The translations under genes and the position numbers were made by a program. Of a DNA stretch of 64,000 bases, positions 45,830 to 58,930 are shown piece by piece. This stretch comes from Orientallactaga sibirica (Eukaryota > Chordata > Mammalia > Rodentia > Dipodidae), in contig JAEOAD010000015.1 of assembly GCA_036365145.1 (NCBI GenBank), positions 14,625,501 through 14,689,500 on the forward strand. Direction: 5' to 3'. Each line of letters opens with the position of its first letter. Within the stretch, counting starts at the first letter, position 1. A model generated the notes under the pieces. The model was not told the origin of the DNA, did no database searches, and saw only the letters and a program-made list of their open reading frames with translations.

Positions 45830-48800
45830 TTCTATCCCAGCACTCAGTGGTGAAGTTAGAGGAGATGGCATGCTTGTCTTGTCTTCCCTGTGTCATATTG
45901 TCCCACTTTGCATTCTCCTCCCATTACTGTGTGACCCATCATCCTTTCCCTTTCCTTCTGTATTTGAGTTCTCAGCTAGTTTGCCTCCCCTTCCATAACT
46001 GCCTTGCCACAGCATGTTTTCCTCTATCCCTCATCCTCAGCCAGGCAGCTACAGCCTTCTCCCACGTACCTTTGACAACCTGTGTCTCCATTTAGTTGTC
46101 AAGATGTATTTCCATATCTGCATTTCATATGATCCAAATCTCTTGTGAACTAGTTGTCCTTAACCTGTCCACCCTTTCTGATTAAAAGCCAGAGGACTTC
46201 AGGGTGAAAGGAGCCAGTGTAAAAGTTACCCCTATGGCAACCTTGAAAGAGGGCGACATGGCCCGATTTGAATACACCCAGTGTTAGTTGGCTCCTTACC
46301 ACACCAACCATGTCTCTTCAATCTGTAAAGTTCTAAAAGAAAAGTCTTCATCAAAAGCAAAGAAATATAAAATTAACCTTGTAAAGTTTCTGGAATACAA
46401 TTCTACTGTGGCACTTGCATGACATGAAGCCAAAAATCTGTAAGGAACCATCCAAAGTCACATAGCAAATCAAGGTAAGTTTAGGGTCATACATGCTATG
46501 ACACACAGCCTCTCTTTTGTCTAGTTGATTTCCTGGTCATGTCCCCCTCAGTCTTACTGCTGTCCTCTGTGGCCATGGGGCACTGTGCATAAGTGCTGTC
46601 CTTGGTTCCTGGAATCTTCCACAGTCTCATTGTCCTGTGATGGTCCAAAACTAGACATCAGTCACTTGGAGGCCTCATAGACACCCTCATCCTTCCAGGA
46701 TTGCTCTATACGCTTATTCACATATAGTCCTTCTTTCCAGACACACATTCCTATACCTCCCTCTTAAAGCCACAGCATATCATCCATTTTTTTCCAACAT
46801 TGCTTTCTACTATAGCAGTTTAAGAAAATTGACAATTGTTTAGATGTTGTCATTGTCTTGGTTTTTAATTTGTTTTAGCAGATTGCAAATTACGGAGGCA
46901 CTCATTTTATTGCCTATATTATAAAGATAACATATTTGAATTTTTTTCTCTATAATTGTGGTCTAACTTCCCAATTGTGTTTAGTGTAACACAAGGAAAA
47001 CAAAGCCCTCAGGGAGATGGGTGGTTCCCAAGATTCATCAACTGATAACTATCAGAGACAGGAAGAAATTCAGGTCCCCTGATTCCCATTCCATATCCCC
47101 CATCCCAATTCATCCTGTTGACCTATATAGAACTTCAGTGCTCTAGTTATCTATGTGAATTCTTCACTTGTTCAGGTGTCTTTATGTCCTTTGAGTAACA
47201 TGATCACCCTTTAATAACATCAACAAATGTACACATCATCTCTCTAAGTCTTGCTTTTTTTAAACCTTTGTTAATCGTGTACAGCTGATTGCCTAATTTC
47301 TTTTTGGAAAACAACAGTGTTTTTTTTAATAAAAGCTTTCATTTAGGGTAAGTGCACATCTCTTGGGAACAAGGCTACAGCTCTCATATCTCCACATTGA
47401 CTACTTACAAGCATCTTCAGAGAGATTCTGCAGATGGAGCAATGCCACTATGCTGCAATTTAAGCTTCTCCCATCATTTCTCTGCAACCACACTCATATT
47501 TTCAATTCCCCAAATAGAAAATGAACTGAATAGGCATTAACAAAGTAATCTCGCCACTTCTTTGAAAATTGCAGAGTAGCTGGATTTTTCTCTTATGTCT
47601 TGTAATAGCCACGGAGAAACCAATCATAATTCTTTCTCTCCAACCTTGGAAATACATCATTTGGAAAAGCTTCCCCTATTAGAAAATAAGAGGAAGAGAA
47701 AATCATATCAGAGTCTAATGAACTCATACAGTGTTACTTTCATTATTTAGTAACCTCTGGGTATGGATAATTTTCCTTAAACAAATTTTTTGAATGTAGA
47801 CTATGGAACACACATCTTCAAGCCTGAGGCCATCAAATCACAGTGATAACTCTTGAATTTCAAAACAGAAAAACAGTCTTTTCTATCTTTAGCTATATTT
47901 AACTTCAATTCTGTATCCTAGCTAAAGTCATCCAGCCCAGGAGCTGACCCAGATTGAGAAAAAGAGGGCATTGCTTCTAAAGGGGTGGCCATTCAGGATA
48001 ATAAATATGGCCACAGCTCCCATTGGAACATTGGGCTACCCTGCAGAGATGAGCAGAACATTTCAAGCAGTTGCTAAGTACTTACTACTAATTGCAAATC
48101 AAGCTAGGAATCATCTAGAGCAGGCATGAGCTGGACTGACCTCAGAAAGGTAGGGCACACACTTTGGTGACTTCAGCAGGACAAAGGGAAGTGTAACCAG
48201 GCAAGCATGACCTTTGCTACATATGTGGAATGATTCGACAATTAACATTAAGTCAGCCTCAGCCCAGTATTTTCCCATGTAACTAGAGAGAACTTTCCTA
48301 TTTGTTCCTTCCCAAATGCATGTGTCCTTGGGTATGTGGAAAGTAAGATAAACTGAATTAATGTGGAAGATACTCACTGTATTCAAAACCCCATAGAAAT
48401 GTTGGCATAGACATGAAAAGCAAATTAGCTAGCATCTGTACATTCATAGCCTAACTTGAGACCAACAGGAAAATTCCACATTAAAAAAAATGAGGGTATC
48501 TCAAAAATAGGAAGTGAGAGTTAAAGTTGTAGTGTTGCAGGGGAATTGGAATCTGGGACAAGACTTTACAACTGGGGACAGGAATTACTGCCACACAGAA
48601 GGGGAAATTCAGCCAGCATCACAAAGTAGGTAGACAATTGGAACTGAGTAGCCTGGATTGATTCTGCATTCACTTAGTTTTGCCATTTCTAAGAAAACCA
48701 CTGCCAATCCAACACAAGAAAGCTGTCACAAAGTTATCATCCCTCCAAACCAGTAGAGAAAACAGACACAACCACAAGAAATCAGAATATAGGAAGGGGC

Positions 48801-49315
48801 CCAGATTTAAACCACTCAAAGAGTTTAGGGGCCAAAAAATTAACATAAATATTTTCCTTATATACTTAAATTCATAAAGTCAAGCAGATACAAATGAGAG
48901 CTGTGACTCAAAGTGAGTCATATTGGGTAACTCATAGTCTCACTGACAAAGAACTTATAACTGAAGGTATAAACCAAACAAGGAAAGAATGACCAGGATG
49001 TACTGTGAAGAGGAGTCATAATTCTCATGACAGCAGCACAATTTTAAGTCTGTAAAATAAATATTTAAAGTATTTTCATGAATAGTGGAATAAATAGATA
49101 TCCCAGCATAAGGAGTACTAACATGCGCAAAGGAAAACAAATTCTGAAAATATAAGGAAAAACTCATCTCTTCAAATGGGAAGATTGCATATTCTTTTTT
49201 CTTACATAAGGCACATTTCTGAAAGAAAACTATGAATTATGTCACAGACAAAAAAATTTAAAATCAAAATACAACTAAAATGAAATTTTAAACTATATTT
49301 CTAAACATTAGATCC
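45825..49315. other. Longest repeat-poor stretch of the window
   Basis: No SINE, LTR or L1 recognised. Composition is ordinary to AT-rich, with a T-rich patch near 47255-47340. No open frame has a domain or convincing splice signals. It may contain conserved non-coding DNA, but that cannot be judged from one sequence. Confidence 0.4.
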
Positions 49316-49317
49316 AA

Positions 49318-49585
49318 AGGCTGTCAACATGGCTCAGTGGATAAAGCACTTGCCATGCTAGCATGGGTGTCTCAGTTCAGATGCTCAAACCCATACAATA
49401 GCAGGACACTGTGTGGGCATCTGATGATGCAGAGAGGAGAATATTCTGGAAGCTAATGGGCCAGTTAGCCTGGCAAATGTAGCATCAGACAACCAAAATT
49501 GTCCTATGACTCCCACACATGTACCATGGCACATGAATTGCTGCATTCATACTCATGAACATGCACACACTCTTGTACACAAAAA
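49318..49585 (+). mobile_element. B3 SINE, diverged
   Basis: acatggctcagtggataaagcac, agttcagatgctcaaaccc, gatgatgcagagaggag and a CA-rich tail give the forward B3 order. Confidence 0.65.
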
Positions 49586-49590
49586 TATAG

Positions 49591-49950
49591 ATCTGGAGCT
49601 GGGGAGATGGCTCAATGGGTAAAGTGCTTGATACACAAGCATGAAGACCTGAGTTCAAATCATCGCCAGCATCTACATAAAACAGGGTAGAGGAGTGCAT
49701 ACCTATGATGCCAGAGCTGGAAAAACAGAGATAGGAGGTATCCCTAGGTTTGGCTGACCAGCTACTCTAACCAAATTTATGACTTTAAGGTTTAGTGGTG
49801 GAGCCTGTGTCAAAAAATAAGTTGGAAAGCGACTGAGGAAGATACCCAATATGTATAACATATGCACAGGCTCACATATGAATATGCCTCCCCACATACA
49901 CATGTGCCCCACACATGTGAACATGCACATACACATACATTCACACCACA
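49591..49950 (+). mobile_element. B3 SINE
   Basis: gagctggggagatggctcaatggg, gacctgagttcaaatc, cataaaacagggtagaggag, then taagttggaaagcgactgagg and a CA/CATA-rich tail. It lies 5-10 bp after the previous B3 in the same orientation. Confidence 0.85.
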
Positions 49951-50245
49951 CACATATATGTGAAAAAATTATAAAAGAATATAGCTTAACTTCAATATAT
50001 GAATCCCTTCTATAGGATAAAAGAAACCCCAAGCAAGTTAAAAGACAAGACACTGGTTGTGAGATGAAATGAGCAGCATGTATAAGTAGGAATGGATACA
50101 TGTTCAGAATATAATTTTCTAACTCCTACAATAACAATAACTAATTGTTGGATAATCAGCTATAAATCATGCAATAGATATAATTATCAAGGCTAGGGAG
50201 ATGCATTACAGAAAAGAAAGTCTGGAAACTAAATCATCGTGAGAA

Positions 50246-50570
50246 GATGCTCAGTTTCCAGCTGGCATGTATCTCCCATAGCTCATGTGCTGGGAACTTA
50301 GTTCCAAATGCAAGGGGCATGCTAAGAGGCAATGAGGTCAACATGGCTCTATCTTCATCAGAAAATTAATGTCATTTGTTCCATAAGTGAATTAATGTGA
50401 GAGCAGGTTGTTATAAAAAGGAGACTGGCCTCTCTTACCCTTGTGTCCTCCTCCACCAGGTGGTATAGGATGAAGGCTTATGCTGGATGCCACCCTCCAG
50501 AACTGTAAACCAATAAATTGCCCAATTTTTGATATTCTGTTAAAGCACCAGAAAGAAGACCGTGACAGTC
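50246..50570 (+). mobile_element. MST/MLT1-type MaLR LTR
   Basis: gttataaaaaggagactggcctctctt, ctccagaactgtaaaccaataaattgccc with AATAAA, then attctgttaaagcacc. This is the typical 3' half of a plus-oriented MaLR LTR. Confidence 0.75.
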
Positions 50571-52270
50571 TTCTTAGTAATCAAGAAACTGTCGGTGAAA
50601 ACAAATTTACAAATAAAAACAATCAGAAAGTCTGACAATAGAAATGTTAGAAAGTATGGTGATACCAGCACACTGACATGTTAATGCTGTAAGAATTAAC
50701 ATGATAGAACTGCTTGGAAAAGAATCTTTGCCAATATCTGATAAAATATTGCACAGTAGCAAGTTAGGAACCATGAACAAGAATGCAGGTGATTTATAGC
50801 ATCTCTGCATACCTTAGAACCACGCACTAGAACACTGAGGTAAGGTAAAGCACATGACCTCACTTAGAAATACTTAGCAAATGCAAGCAGAAACGGTGTC
50901 AACAACTTCATGATAGCAGCGGTCTCTAGATGGGGAAGAAGAGGTAAGGGATTAGAGGATGTGTCGGTAGTGAGGTAAGGTTATGCCGTGGTAACAACCA
51001 AAATGTTAGGGGAAAAGATACAAGTTGTTGGTAATTAAAGTGCTCCCACTCAGGAACATTTGCAACTGTCCACAAACCACTGGTCAGAATGGATCCCATG
51101 GTCCTGTCAAATAGGCAGGGACATGTAGTCCTCCTGTGACAAGAGATGGAGAAAAGAACAAAAGAGGTAGCAGTAGAACTATCCAGTACCCAGGTGGGAC
51201 CATTTGGATTTTCACTTGATTATCAATGTTCCATAATTTAGTAGAAAAGATTGAAGTACATGTTATAAAATATTAATATTCAGGGTGATAGGAACATAGG
51301 TTTCTGTTATATTCATCTTTGTCTAAATATTCCCTGGAATGGTGCAAGCACCTCTCAGTCATTACATTTTACTGTGAATTAGACTATCAATCCATCAGAT
51401 GAAGACAAAAAGAAAAAATGGGTGTGTGCTAAAATCAAAATATAGTTATTAAAAACTTCCCAATCTTTTTTCAACAATTAGCATAAGCTTCTTCGAGTAT
51501 GCCCCAAATTTATTCTCTGATGATTGTCCAAATCCATTAAGGAAATGAACATCCCAATGTGCTTGATGTTATTACTAATTTCTGCTTTTGTTTTTGACAC
51601 AAGTAATACTCAACTTATACATTTTGAATGTAAAAAAATTTTCCAAACATCAGTGATAATTTGGTTAAAAAACTAATAAAAGGCCAAAGAAAACTTAATC
51701 AATTGCAAAAACAACATCATATTAGCATGTATGCATTAACAATAAATAAAGGGAAAGTACTCTGCTTTGTTTCTGCTGTTATACAAAATGATGTTTCATG
51801 TAGCTTTCCGCTTCCTGTCTGTCATTTCATTTGATTATGCAAGATATGCAGGGCAGGTATCTATTAACTTTGGAACAAATGAGAACATTGAGACAGGAGA
51901 AATTTTCTCCCATGCCAAGACATAAACTGAATTCAAAGAAAGCTGCTCCAAGAACAAGGTGTCAGGATCCAGTTGCTCTTCACACTGAGGCATCTTGGCT
52001 ACACAGGGCTGCAGCTTTGGGTTCTTTCCCCTGGACATGCCTGATCCTTTCACAATGGCTTTTGCAGACAAAACCTAATTCCAGCCCCTATGATAGTTCT
52101 AGGATTCTGGATAAATTATGGGCGAAACTTGACAGTTTTCCAACAGAAGACTGGCATGCTACATATGCCACAAGCTGTCAACCTTCACTTCAGAGGTGCA
52201 GAGGATTTCTTTCAGCATCATGGAGAGCCAAAAAGAGTACCCTGGATCGAGCACATCACATTTTGTGTTC
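50571..52270. other. Single-copy-looking sequence
   Basis: No repeat recognised. The 169-codon frame at 51831-52340 starts in unique sequence and runs into a MIR relic. It has no domain and is treated as chance. Confidence 0.45.
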
Positions 52271-52274
52271 CAGC

Positions 52275-52395
52275 TCTGTCATTCGCTTGTCTTGTGACCT
52301 GGGAAAGCCACCTTCACTCTCTCTGTCTCAGTGTCTCTAGCTGCCAAATGAGGAAACTGAACTACGCTCCTCTGAGATTCTAAGACCTTGAAATG
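52275..52395. mobile_element. MIR relic
   Basis: cttgtcttgtgacctgggaaagcc, tctgtctcagtgtctctagctgcc, aaatgaggaaactgaact and gattctaagaccttgaaatgc match the MIR core. Confidence 0.8.
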
Positions 52396-53924
52396 CTTAA
52401 ATCTATGCAATGAAAGGTAATACTCATTTTCCTTCTGGAATTAAAAAAAGAACCTACACACATTAAATAGATTCACTGAGGCCTGGGTATAGAAGAAATG
52501 CAAATCAGAAAACTGCATTTATGTATAAAAACATGAAAATTGCCAAATCTTCTAAAATCTTCTATTTCTTCTCATATTAACAGATGGGACACAGTTTGAT
52601 GGAGTTGATCAGATGAAGCAGCTGCTGTGTTAGCAGTCACACCACATGAGTGACACTAATGAGACAGGTGAAATATTCAAGAGCCCAAGACTCCCCTCAA
52701 GAAACCACTGCCACTTTGCCAGGGTCATAGTGGGCCTGCGTGTGGGTTTGCCATTAGTTCCAAAGATAGACTGTGTAAATAATATTTCCTCTAATGATGA
52801 TGATCATTTCTAGCTTGCCCCAGACTCCCAGGCAAGTGTCCCAGGAAGAACAAAAGAATGCCTAGTATAATTAAAACAGAAAATGGAGAGGTGTTGGCAT
52901 ATGAATAAAGGAAGCATTTCAACATCAGAGGCTGAGAGCTCTTTGTTAGATTTGATTATTTATCATTAAAGTGGATTTTATATTAGGATCATTCAACATT
53001 CTTTTTCACCAGAAAAAAAGAAATAGAATGTATCCTAACATCTTCTGTTAAAAAGTTTTGCTTGCTCTTCTGTACTTATATACATTCTATATTTCTATAA
53101 ATAATTTGAAAGGGAAAATTTTCTAATCTCTGGATTTTGAGAAATCCGTGTAATCGAGATTAATTCTATGGATGGTGATCAAGTATGCATTAGATGTTAA
53201 ACACTGGGAATATGCACATTACTTCCATGTATGTATGCATGCATGTGTTGTATGTGCATACAATTTCTAAATTTTAGAGTAGACAGAACTGAAACACCGT
53301 GAGGTGTGCTAGAGATCAGAGTTCAGGAAAAACATTGTCATGAGGTGATATTTCAGCCTAAAGATGACTGGAGTCTACCCATTTGATGTGGAAAGGGGGA
53401 TGTTTTAGGAAGATGGACAAGGTACAAAGTTGGACAGGAGTAGTATAATATTTTGCTTTTAAGATTTTTAAAGAGGTCAACAGAAAGAACGAGGAAGAAC
53501 AGATGATAACTGAGTCCTATAGAGAATATAAGACTTTGTTCTGTTATAATGGGGAGCCACTTCAGTGAAGGGGCTTCTAGAGCCACGTACTCTTTAGGAA
53601 GGTGAGTGGGGAATGGACAGTGAACTGAATGGACTAACTTTGTAACAGGGAGGTCAATCAGAAAAGTATTTAAATAACTCATGTGAGAGTTGGTAAAGGA
53701 TTCATCTGGGCGGTGGGTGAATGGAGAGGAGAAAAAGAAGATAGGTATGAATTGTAAGTATATTGAGTTCCCTATCAGTATCACTAATTTGGGTAGTTCT
53801 CAAGTTGTAAAAGACTGAAAAGACAAACAGAGTAAATTGAAAAAGTATTTATCCCATATATTTATCATATATATGTAGTTATCATATCTAGTCATGTACA
53901 TGTAACACTCATATTAGGAGCATG
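52396..53924. other. AT-rich single-copy-looking sequence
   Basis: No repeat or exon recognised. The 143-codon minus-strand frame at 53353-53784 is hydrophobic and serine-rich but has no recognisable domain or splice pattern. Confidence 0.4.
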
Positions 53925-54200
53925 GTTTATCTGTTACTTTCTTGTCAGTGGGATAAAATACCCAACCAGAAGCCAGTTATGGAAGGAGTTTATTTTAGTT
54001 TGCAGTTCCAGAGAGTAGAGTCCTTCATGGCTGGAGGAGAAAGCCAGGCTATAATCCTCAGTACCCAGCCCCTCCCCCAGTGACACATTTCATCCAGCCA
54101 GACTCCACCCTAAAAGCTCCACAACCTTCCTAAATGTTTCCATCAGCTAGGGATTAAGGGGCTGTGTGTGCATTGAATATTCAAACCACCATAGAAGGCT
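53925..54200 (-). mobile_element. MaLR-type LTR
   Basis: ttatctgttactttcttgtcag, ggagtttattttagtttgcag (AATAAA on the minus strand), agactccaccctaaaagctcc and atattcaaaccaccatag. It has the same order as 17846 and 29215. Confidence 0.6.
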
Positions 54201-54935
54201 TGCAAAGAAGCCCCACAGTCAACATTTCTCATTGAATAGAACTGTAACACTGTTTTCATACTCAGATTGTATTGTCCAGATGCCTAAATTTGACAGAATC
54301 TCTGTTTTAGCAAGAGAGATACTCTGAACTAGGTCTGAATCAAGACTGCCTACGTGTTCATAGATACATTTCCTGAAAAGCAAAGAAACCATTTCCAAAG
54401 AAAGAGAAGATAATGTGACTGTCCAAAGGAGTCAAGGCTTGGTCTTTACCTGTAAGTCATTAAACCTTTGTTTTACATTTTTGGCTATGACTCAGTTGAT
54501 GACATGAAGTTATCTCAAGCCTTAATTTGCCAGGCTATAAAGTGGTATAGTCATAAGTGACCCCTACTTGCCTGTTTGTAATGCTGCATAGATGGCTGGG
54601 ATATGCTTGTAAAATGCCCTAAGCTTTTGCTCAAGGCTCCCTTACATGTGTCATTACTTTATTAATAGTGATTTTGGACATCGTGTAAGTGTCATGGGCA
54701 GTAAGATTGAGTCTCCTATAGAAGCTGACTCATTTATCAAAGGCATCATAATTGATGCAATCAACAATTTCTGGGTTTACCTGACCAGCCAAAGATTGAT
54801 TCCAAATGATCTATAAAGTCATCAAAGAATCAGATAACTTAAATGAGAGAAGTCATACACAGAAACTACAAACAAGGGAGAAAAAGATGGAGAATGTGAA
54901 CAGAAATCAATATAGAAGTGAAATAAGCACAGTTA
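54201..54935. other. Single-copy-looking sequence
   Basis: No repeat or exon recognised. Confidence 0.4.
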
Positions 54936-55858
54936 CCTTTCAAATTTGGTAGCTGTATTATATCAGGCACTATACTTGGTACTTATCAATAATCTGGACA
55001 TTTAGTCTCATGCACATTTCTGTCTAGTACACAGTAGGCCCTCAGTAAATAACATTGCATAAATAACTTGTGAACACCACTTTCCCATATGTTTCTCATA
55101 TGAAGAAGAATGCTGTGGGAAGAGGAGAAGTTTGCCAATTTCTACTGTTTTATGTGGGGAAGAGGGCCCAGATCTGTACCTTGACTTACTTTCAAAGTTC
55201 TTGAAGTATCCCCTGACTTCAGTGCCTCTGAGTATCTACCCTCCTTCCCTATTAGCTCTCTACCACCAGTATCTCTGTCAGTTTCTATGCTATACGATTT
55301 TTTACATCATTGACCACCATTTTACTGTTTCTCCACAGCCTTGTGTTTTATTGGTCCCACTTCTTTTTCCAGGAGAGATGGATGGGTAGATGGATAGTAT
55401 TATCATTTACAATGTTACCCATCTTGAGAATTACTTCTGTTCCTCACAGGTGAAGGAACTACTCCAGTGCACTCCTGACATTCAGAGTTCAGGGCTCTTG
55501 TCAAATGACTGATTGGAACAAAATCAGATCTTTTGCCTTCATGAAAAAAAATCAGATTTATTCTCCTGATTTATTAATGTAAGTCACCCTGATGTATGTG
55601 TCTCTAGCAACATTGAGCGAGGTGATGGTCCTCTTTATTTCAGCTCTGACACTTTTTTTTTGTGAGTTATTTAGTACTTCATTTTTTTTTTCTGTGACTT
55701 TTGTTAGTGATTTAGGAGTAAAACAATTATAATTATCTTTCAAATTTGGTAGCTGAATTACATCAGGCATAATACTTAGAATTCACTAATGATCTGCAAA
55801 TTTATTCTCCAATTCATATTTCCATCCAGCCCACAACAAGGATCCAATAAATGTCAGT
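54936..55858. repeat. Diverged local direct repeat, two copies about 800 bp apart
   Basis: CTTTCAAATTTGGTAGCTG at about 54939 recurs at about 55739. Both are followed by .ATTA.ATCAGGCA, then aatctgg/gatctgc, and end in cagtaaataa / caataaatgt (about 55049 and 55858). By eye about two thirds of positions agree over 110 bp. The ends resemble an L2 tail, so the copies may be two old repeats or a local duplication. Confidence 0.6.
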
Positions 55859-57010
55859 TTATTGACCAATGACTCTAAAACACAGTGCTGAAGTGTTATA
55901 TAAAGTTCCCAAATACAAAAAGGCTATGGTGCTTCTTATATAGCAAACATACACATTAAATCAGCTTTCTTGGTTACAAGAGATAGTGCTGTAAGTTCAA
56001 TGTGAGTCAATCAACAGAACAGGTCAAGTGAGGTGTCTCCAAATAAAAAAAAAAAAAAAAAAAAAAGGTGAGCTGATAAAAATATGACCAGAAGCTCACA
56101 GAAACCTAACCCTGTGTTTTCCCAGAAGCTACAGGTCAGTCTTTGTTAATTCAGTGTTGGTCATAAGTGGTAGAACATAGTTACTACAAATAAGACAAAC
56201 CAATGGTATATCCATTGATCCACCCAACCCCATGTAGTGAGAGCAACTGTGAAGGTGTGAAAGCAATGTTACGGCAAGAAAGAGAAAAGACTTGGCCTTG
56301 AGAACTAGAGGAGTCGTTGGGGGGGGGGAGCAGTACTCAGCCAGGTTTCAAAACTGAGGAGAAATACAATAAACAGAAGATCATCCAAGGCAGATGGGTT
56401 CTTTGTGCAAAGAAAGAGAAATGTGAAAGACCCTGAGATACTGAGCAGTTAAGAAAGCAGTAAAGGCAGAGCCTGTAACTATGTGCACCAACTCAGCCAC
56501 AGACAAGGATATTTAGCCATTACAAAGTTTCTCTGCATAGTTTAGACTGTAGTTTTTGTAACAAGGAAGTGTGCAGCATGTCAGCTGTGAAAATTGGTTC
56601 AATATTCATAATCAAATCCATTATGTTCCCTCTGAGCCTGCCCCATGTTTCCGTAGAAACCCCTACTTACACAAAGGGACATTGGCCAGCAATTGGCAAG
56701 AAAACCCACCACCCCTGGAAGCCACATAGTAACATCAGGGCAAAAATGCTACATGATTTGTGCTGAAGACCAGCAATCAGAGAGGGCAAGAATATGTTTT
56801 TCTTGTAGCATAGAAGACAGAGAACACTATAGGGCTTCAGGATGCAGGATCCTTCAGTTTCCCCCATCATGTCCCCATTCTATGAACAAACTCATTAACC
56901 AGTAAGCCTGAAGTGAGTACTTGTTAAATGTCCAGGACAGATCAAGACACTGTGAGAGGGAATGCATTCAGGACTGTGTAACATTTTACACAACGTTTCT
57001 TTCATGGCTA
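55859..57010. other. Single-copy-looking sequence with an A tract
   Basis: A-rich tract ccaaataaaa.. at about 56039-56066 and a G9 run near 56319-56328. No exon recognised. Confidence 0.4.
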
Positions 57011-57014
57011 CAAA

Positions 57015-57180
57015 GCCATTTACTAGACCTCACGCTAACCTTCTGATGCATTTTTACTAGTTCCATTTTATGGAAGAGAAAATTCAGTTTCCAAAACAAC
57101 AGAGTAATGTTTTTTGAAGTTCACACAGCTAGTGATTGGCAAAATCAAGATTTTTATTCAGTTTTGACTCTAAATCCAGA
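57015..57180. mobile_element. MIR relic
   Basis: tccattttatggaagagaaaattcag, gaagttcacacagctagtgattggc and ctctaaatccagagg match the MIR order. Confidence 0.75.
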
Positions 57181-57440
57181 GGTGGGTGGGTGTCAGTGTT
57201 TCAGAAAAGGTCTCTAACATCGAAAACACCACATAGGCAAAGTCCCCAGTGCCCGTACCAACTGATAGTGATATGTGATGTGTTAGAGAAGTAATTTAGA
57301 CTGTCGGTTTTAAAGGAATATTCAGAGAAGAGAAAAATAAATCCACAGTGTCAAGCTGTCCCCTAGGTAACAGATGATATTGATAGCTGACAATGACGAA
57401 GGAAGCCATCCCAGGTGGGTATGCACACAAAATTCTAAGA

Positions 57441-57765
57441 ACAGAGGCTGGCAAAATGGCTCAATCTGTAAAGTGCTTAACACACAAGCATGAGGACCTG
57501 AGTTCAGATCCCCAGGACTTACTGGTCACTGCTGGTCACTGCAGAATGTGTTTGTAATCCTAGCCCTTGGGAGGTAGACACAAGTGAATCCCTGGGGCAA
57601 ACTGGCTAATTGGATGAGCTGAACCATGAACTCTGGTTCTTGAGAGACCCTGGCTCAATAAATTCATGGCCTCACATGCATGTGTACCCATGTGCACATG
57701 CATACACATTGTGCCCATAACAAGAGTATATGTGCACAAGCACATGCCATACATACACAACCAGA
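57441..57765 (+). mobile_element. B3 SINE
   Basis: gctggcaaaatggctcaatctg, gacctgagttcagatcccc, gtaatcctagcccttgggagg, gtgaatccctggggcaaactgg and a CA/CATG-rich tail give the forward B3 order. Confidence 0.8.
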
Positions 57766-58120
57766 AATGATCTTTTCATGAAGAACAGCACTCATACTGT
57801 GAGGGAAGGAGATGGATGTGTTAAGGGATAAAGATGGAATGTCTCCTTGCTCTAGAGTGGGTCTCAGTGGGTGGAGATGAGCTCTGGATCAGATCAGTCC
57901 TTGATCTGCTGGTGAGAAGGTTCTCATATTTTATGACTCTGTCATCCAGTCACACTGCTGGACACTGGATTGTAGCAAGTTTGGTTCTTGTCATAGGGAA
58001 TGCTTCCGACCACGTGTTTTCCTACAGCCTCTGTGCAATGACTGCAGGTCTTGGGTTACACTGCTCATTGATACCTCTTCCTTCCTTGTTCTCCGCCCTC
58101 TGTCCCTAAGAATGCTTAAG
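57766..58120. other. Single-copy-looking sequence
   Basis: The 91-codon plus-strand frame at 57834-58109 has a moderately hydrophobic tail and no recognisable family. Confidence 0.4.
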
Positions 58121-58124
58121 TTAT

Positions 58125-58515
58125 CACCAGTCTCCTTATTTGCTCCCTTCTAGGCCTGACCTTCTGGTTCTTCACTGTCTGCCACAATTTGCACAGTCCT
58201 CTGGTACCGTGACATCTTTTTTATCCCTCTGCTTGGAGTACCCTAGTCTCATTTCCTGCCTGCTGAAGTGTAGCTCATCCCATGGGGTTTAGCTTACAAG
58301 CAGGACCTCTCCCAGTTAATACAGTCACTTCAAATTCAAATTCCTTTTGCCCTGAGCCCACACAACAAACATCTCCATCCCAGCCTCTTTCCTCATACTG
58401 CCTTGTCATAGCCTGGGCTTGCCGCCTGTCTCTGACATCAAGGCCAGGGACAAGTGTCCTCATTCCATCATTTAGCACAATGCCTGGCTCATGGTCAATG
58501 TTCAGCCTGTCTTAA
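58125..58515 (+). mobile_element. L2 (LINE2) relic
   Basis: ttatttgctcccttctaggcctg, tctgcttggagtaccctag, ttccattatttagcacaatgcctggctcat-like sequence and gtcaatgttcagcctgtc follow the L2 3' tail order. Confidence 0.6.
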
Positions 58516-58519
58516 AAGC

Positions 58520-58930
58520 ATAAATACCCAAAAAGGATGTCCTTGGACTTAATTAAGATATCAAAGGTCATGCAAAGAAACTTATACTGTGAATGAAAGC
58601 CATCTGAAATTCAATCTCAACTTAACCTGCCCCCTAAATGATAGTTTAATTCCACTGCAGTCTTTATTATAATAAGTTCTGAACTTGTTATTAACATCTC
58701 TGACGAAGTTGAAAGACTATTTCATCTGATTATTGTGTCTTAGGAAACGCTTAATTATTAAATTCCACACTGATAATTAAAAAACCCTGTTATTTCATAA
58801 TGGGCTAGGCAATGCCATGGAGCTATCTCTCAGTTACTGAACTAGAAGCTGCTCCAAGTGTGTGGAAGTAAAATCTCATACATCAAGTCATCTCTACCCA
58901 CCAACCTAGCTGTGTTATTAGAGGAAGAGT
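58520..58930. promoter_or_regulatory. Repeat-free AT-rich block, candidate regulatory element
   Basis: CTTAATTAAG (palindrome), TCAAAGGTCA (nuclear-receptor-like site), gcttaattattaaatt and tgataattaaa occur in a stretch free of recognised repeats 1.4-1.8 kb upstream of the CpG-island promoter. Function is purely inferred from composition and position. Confidence 0.25.

Noticed and set aside
51831..52340. 169-codon plus-strand open frame
   Set aside because: Its C-terminal part is translated from a MIR relic. No domain or exon boundaries are seen.
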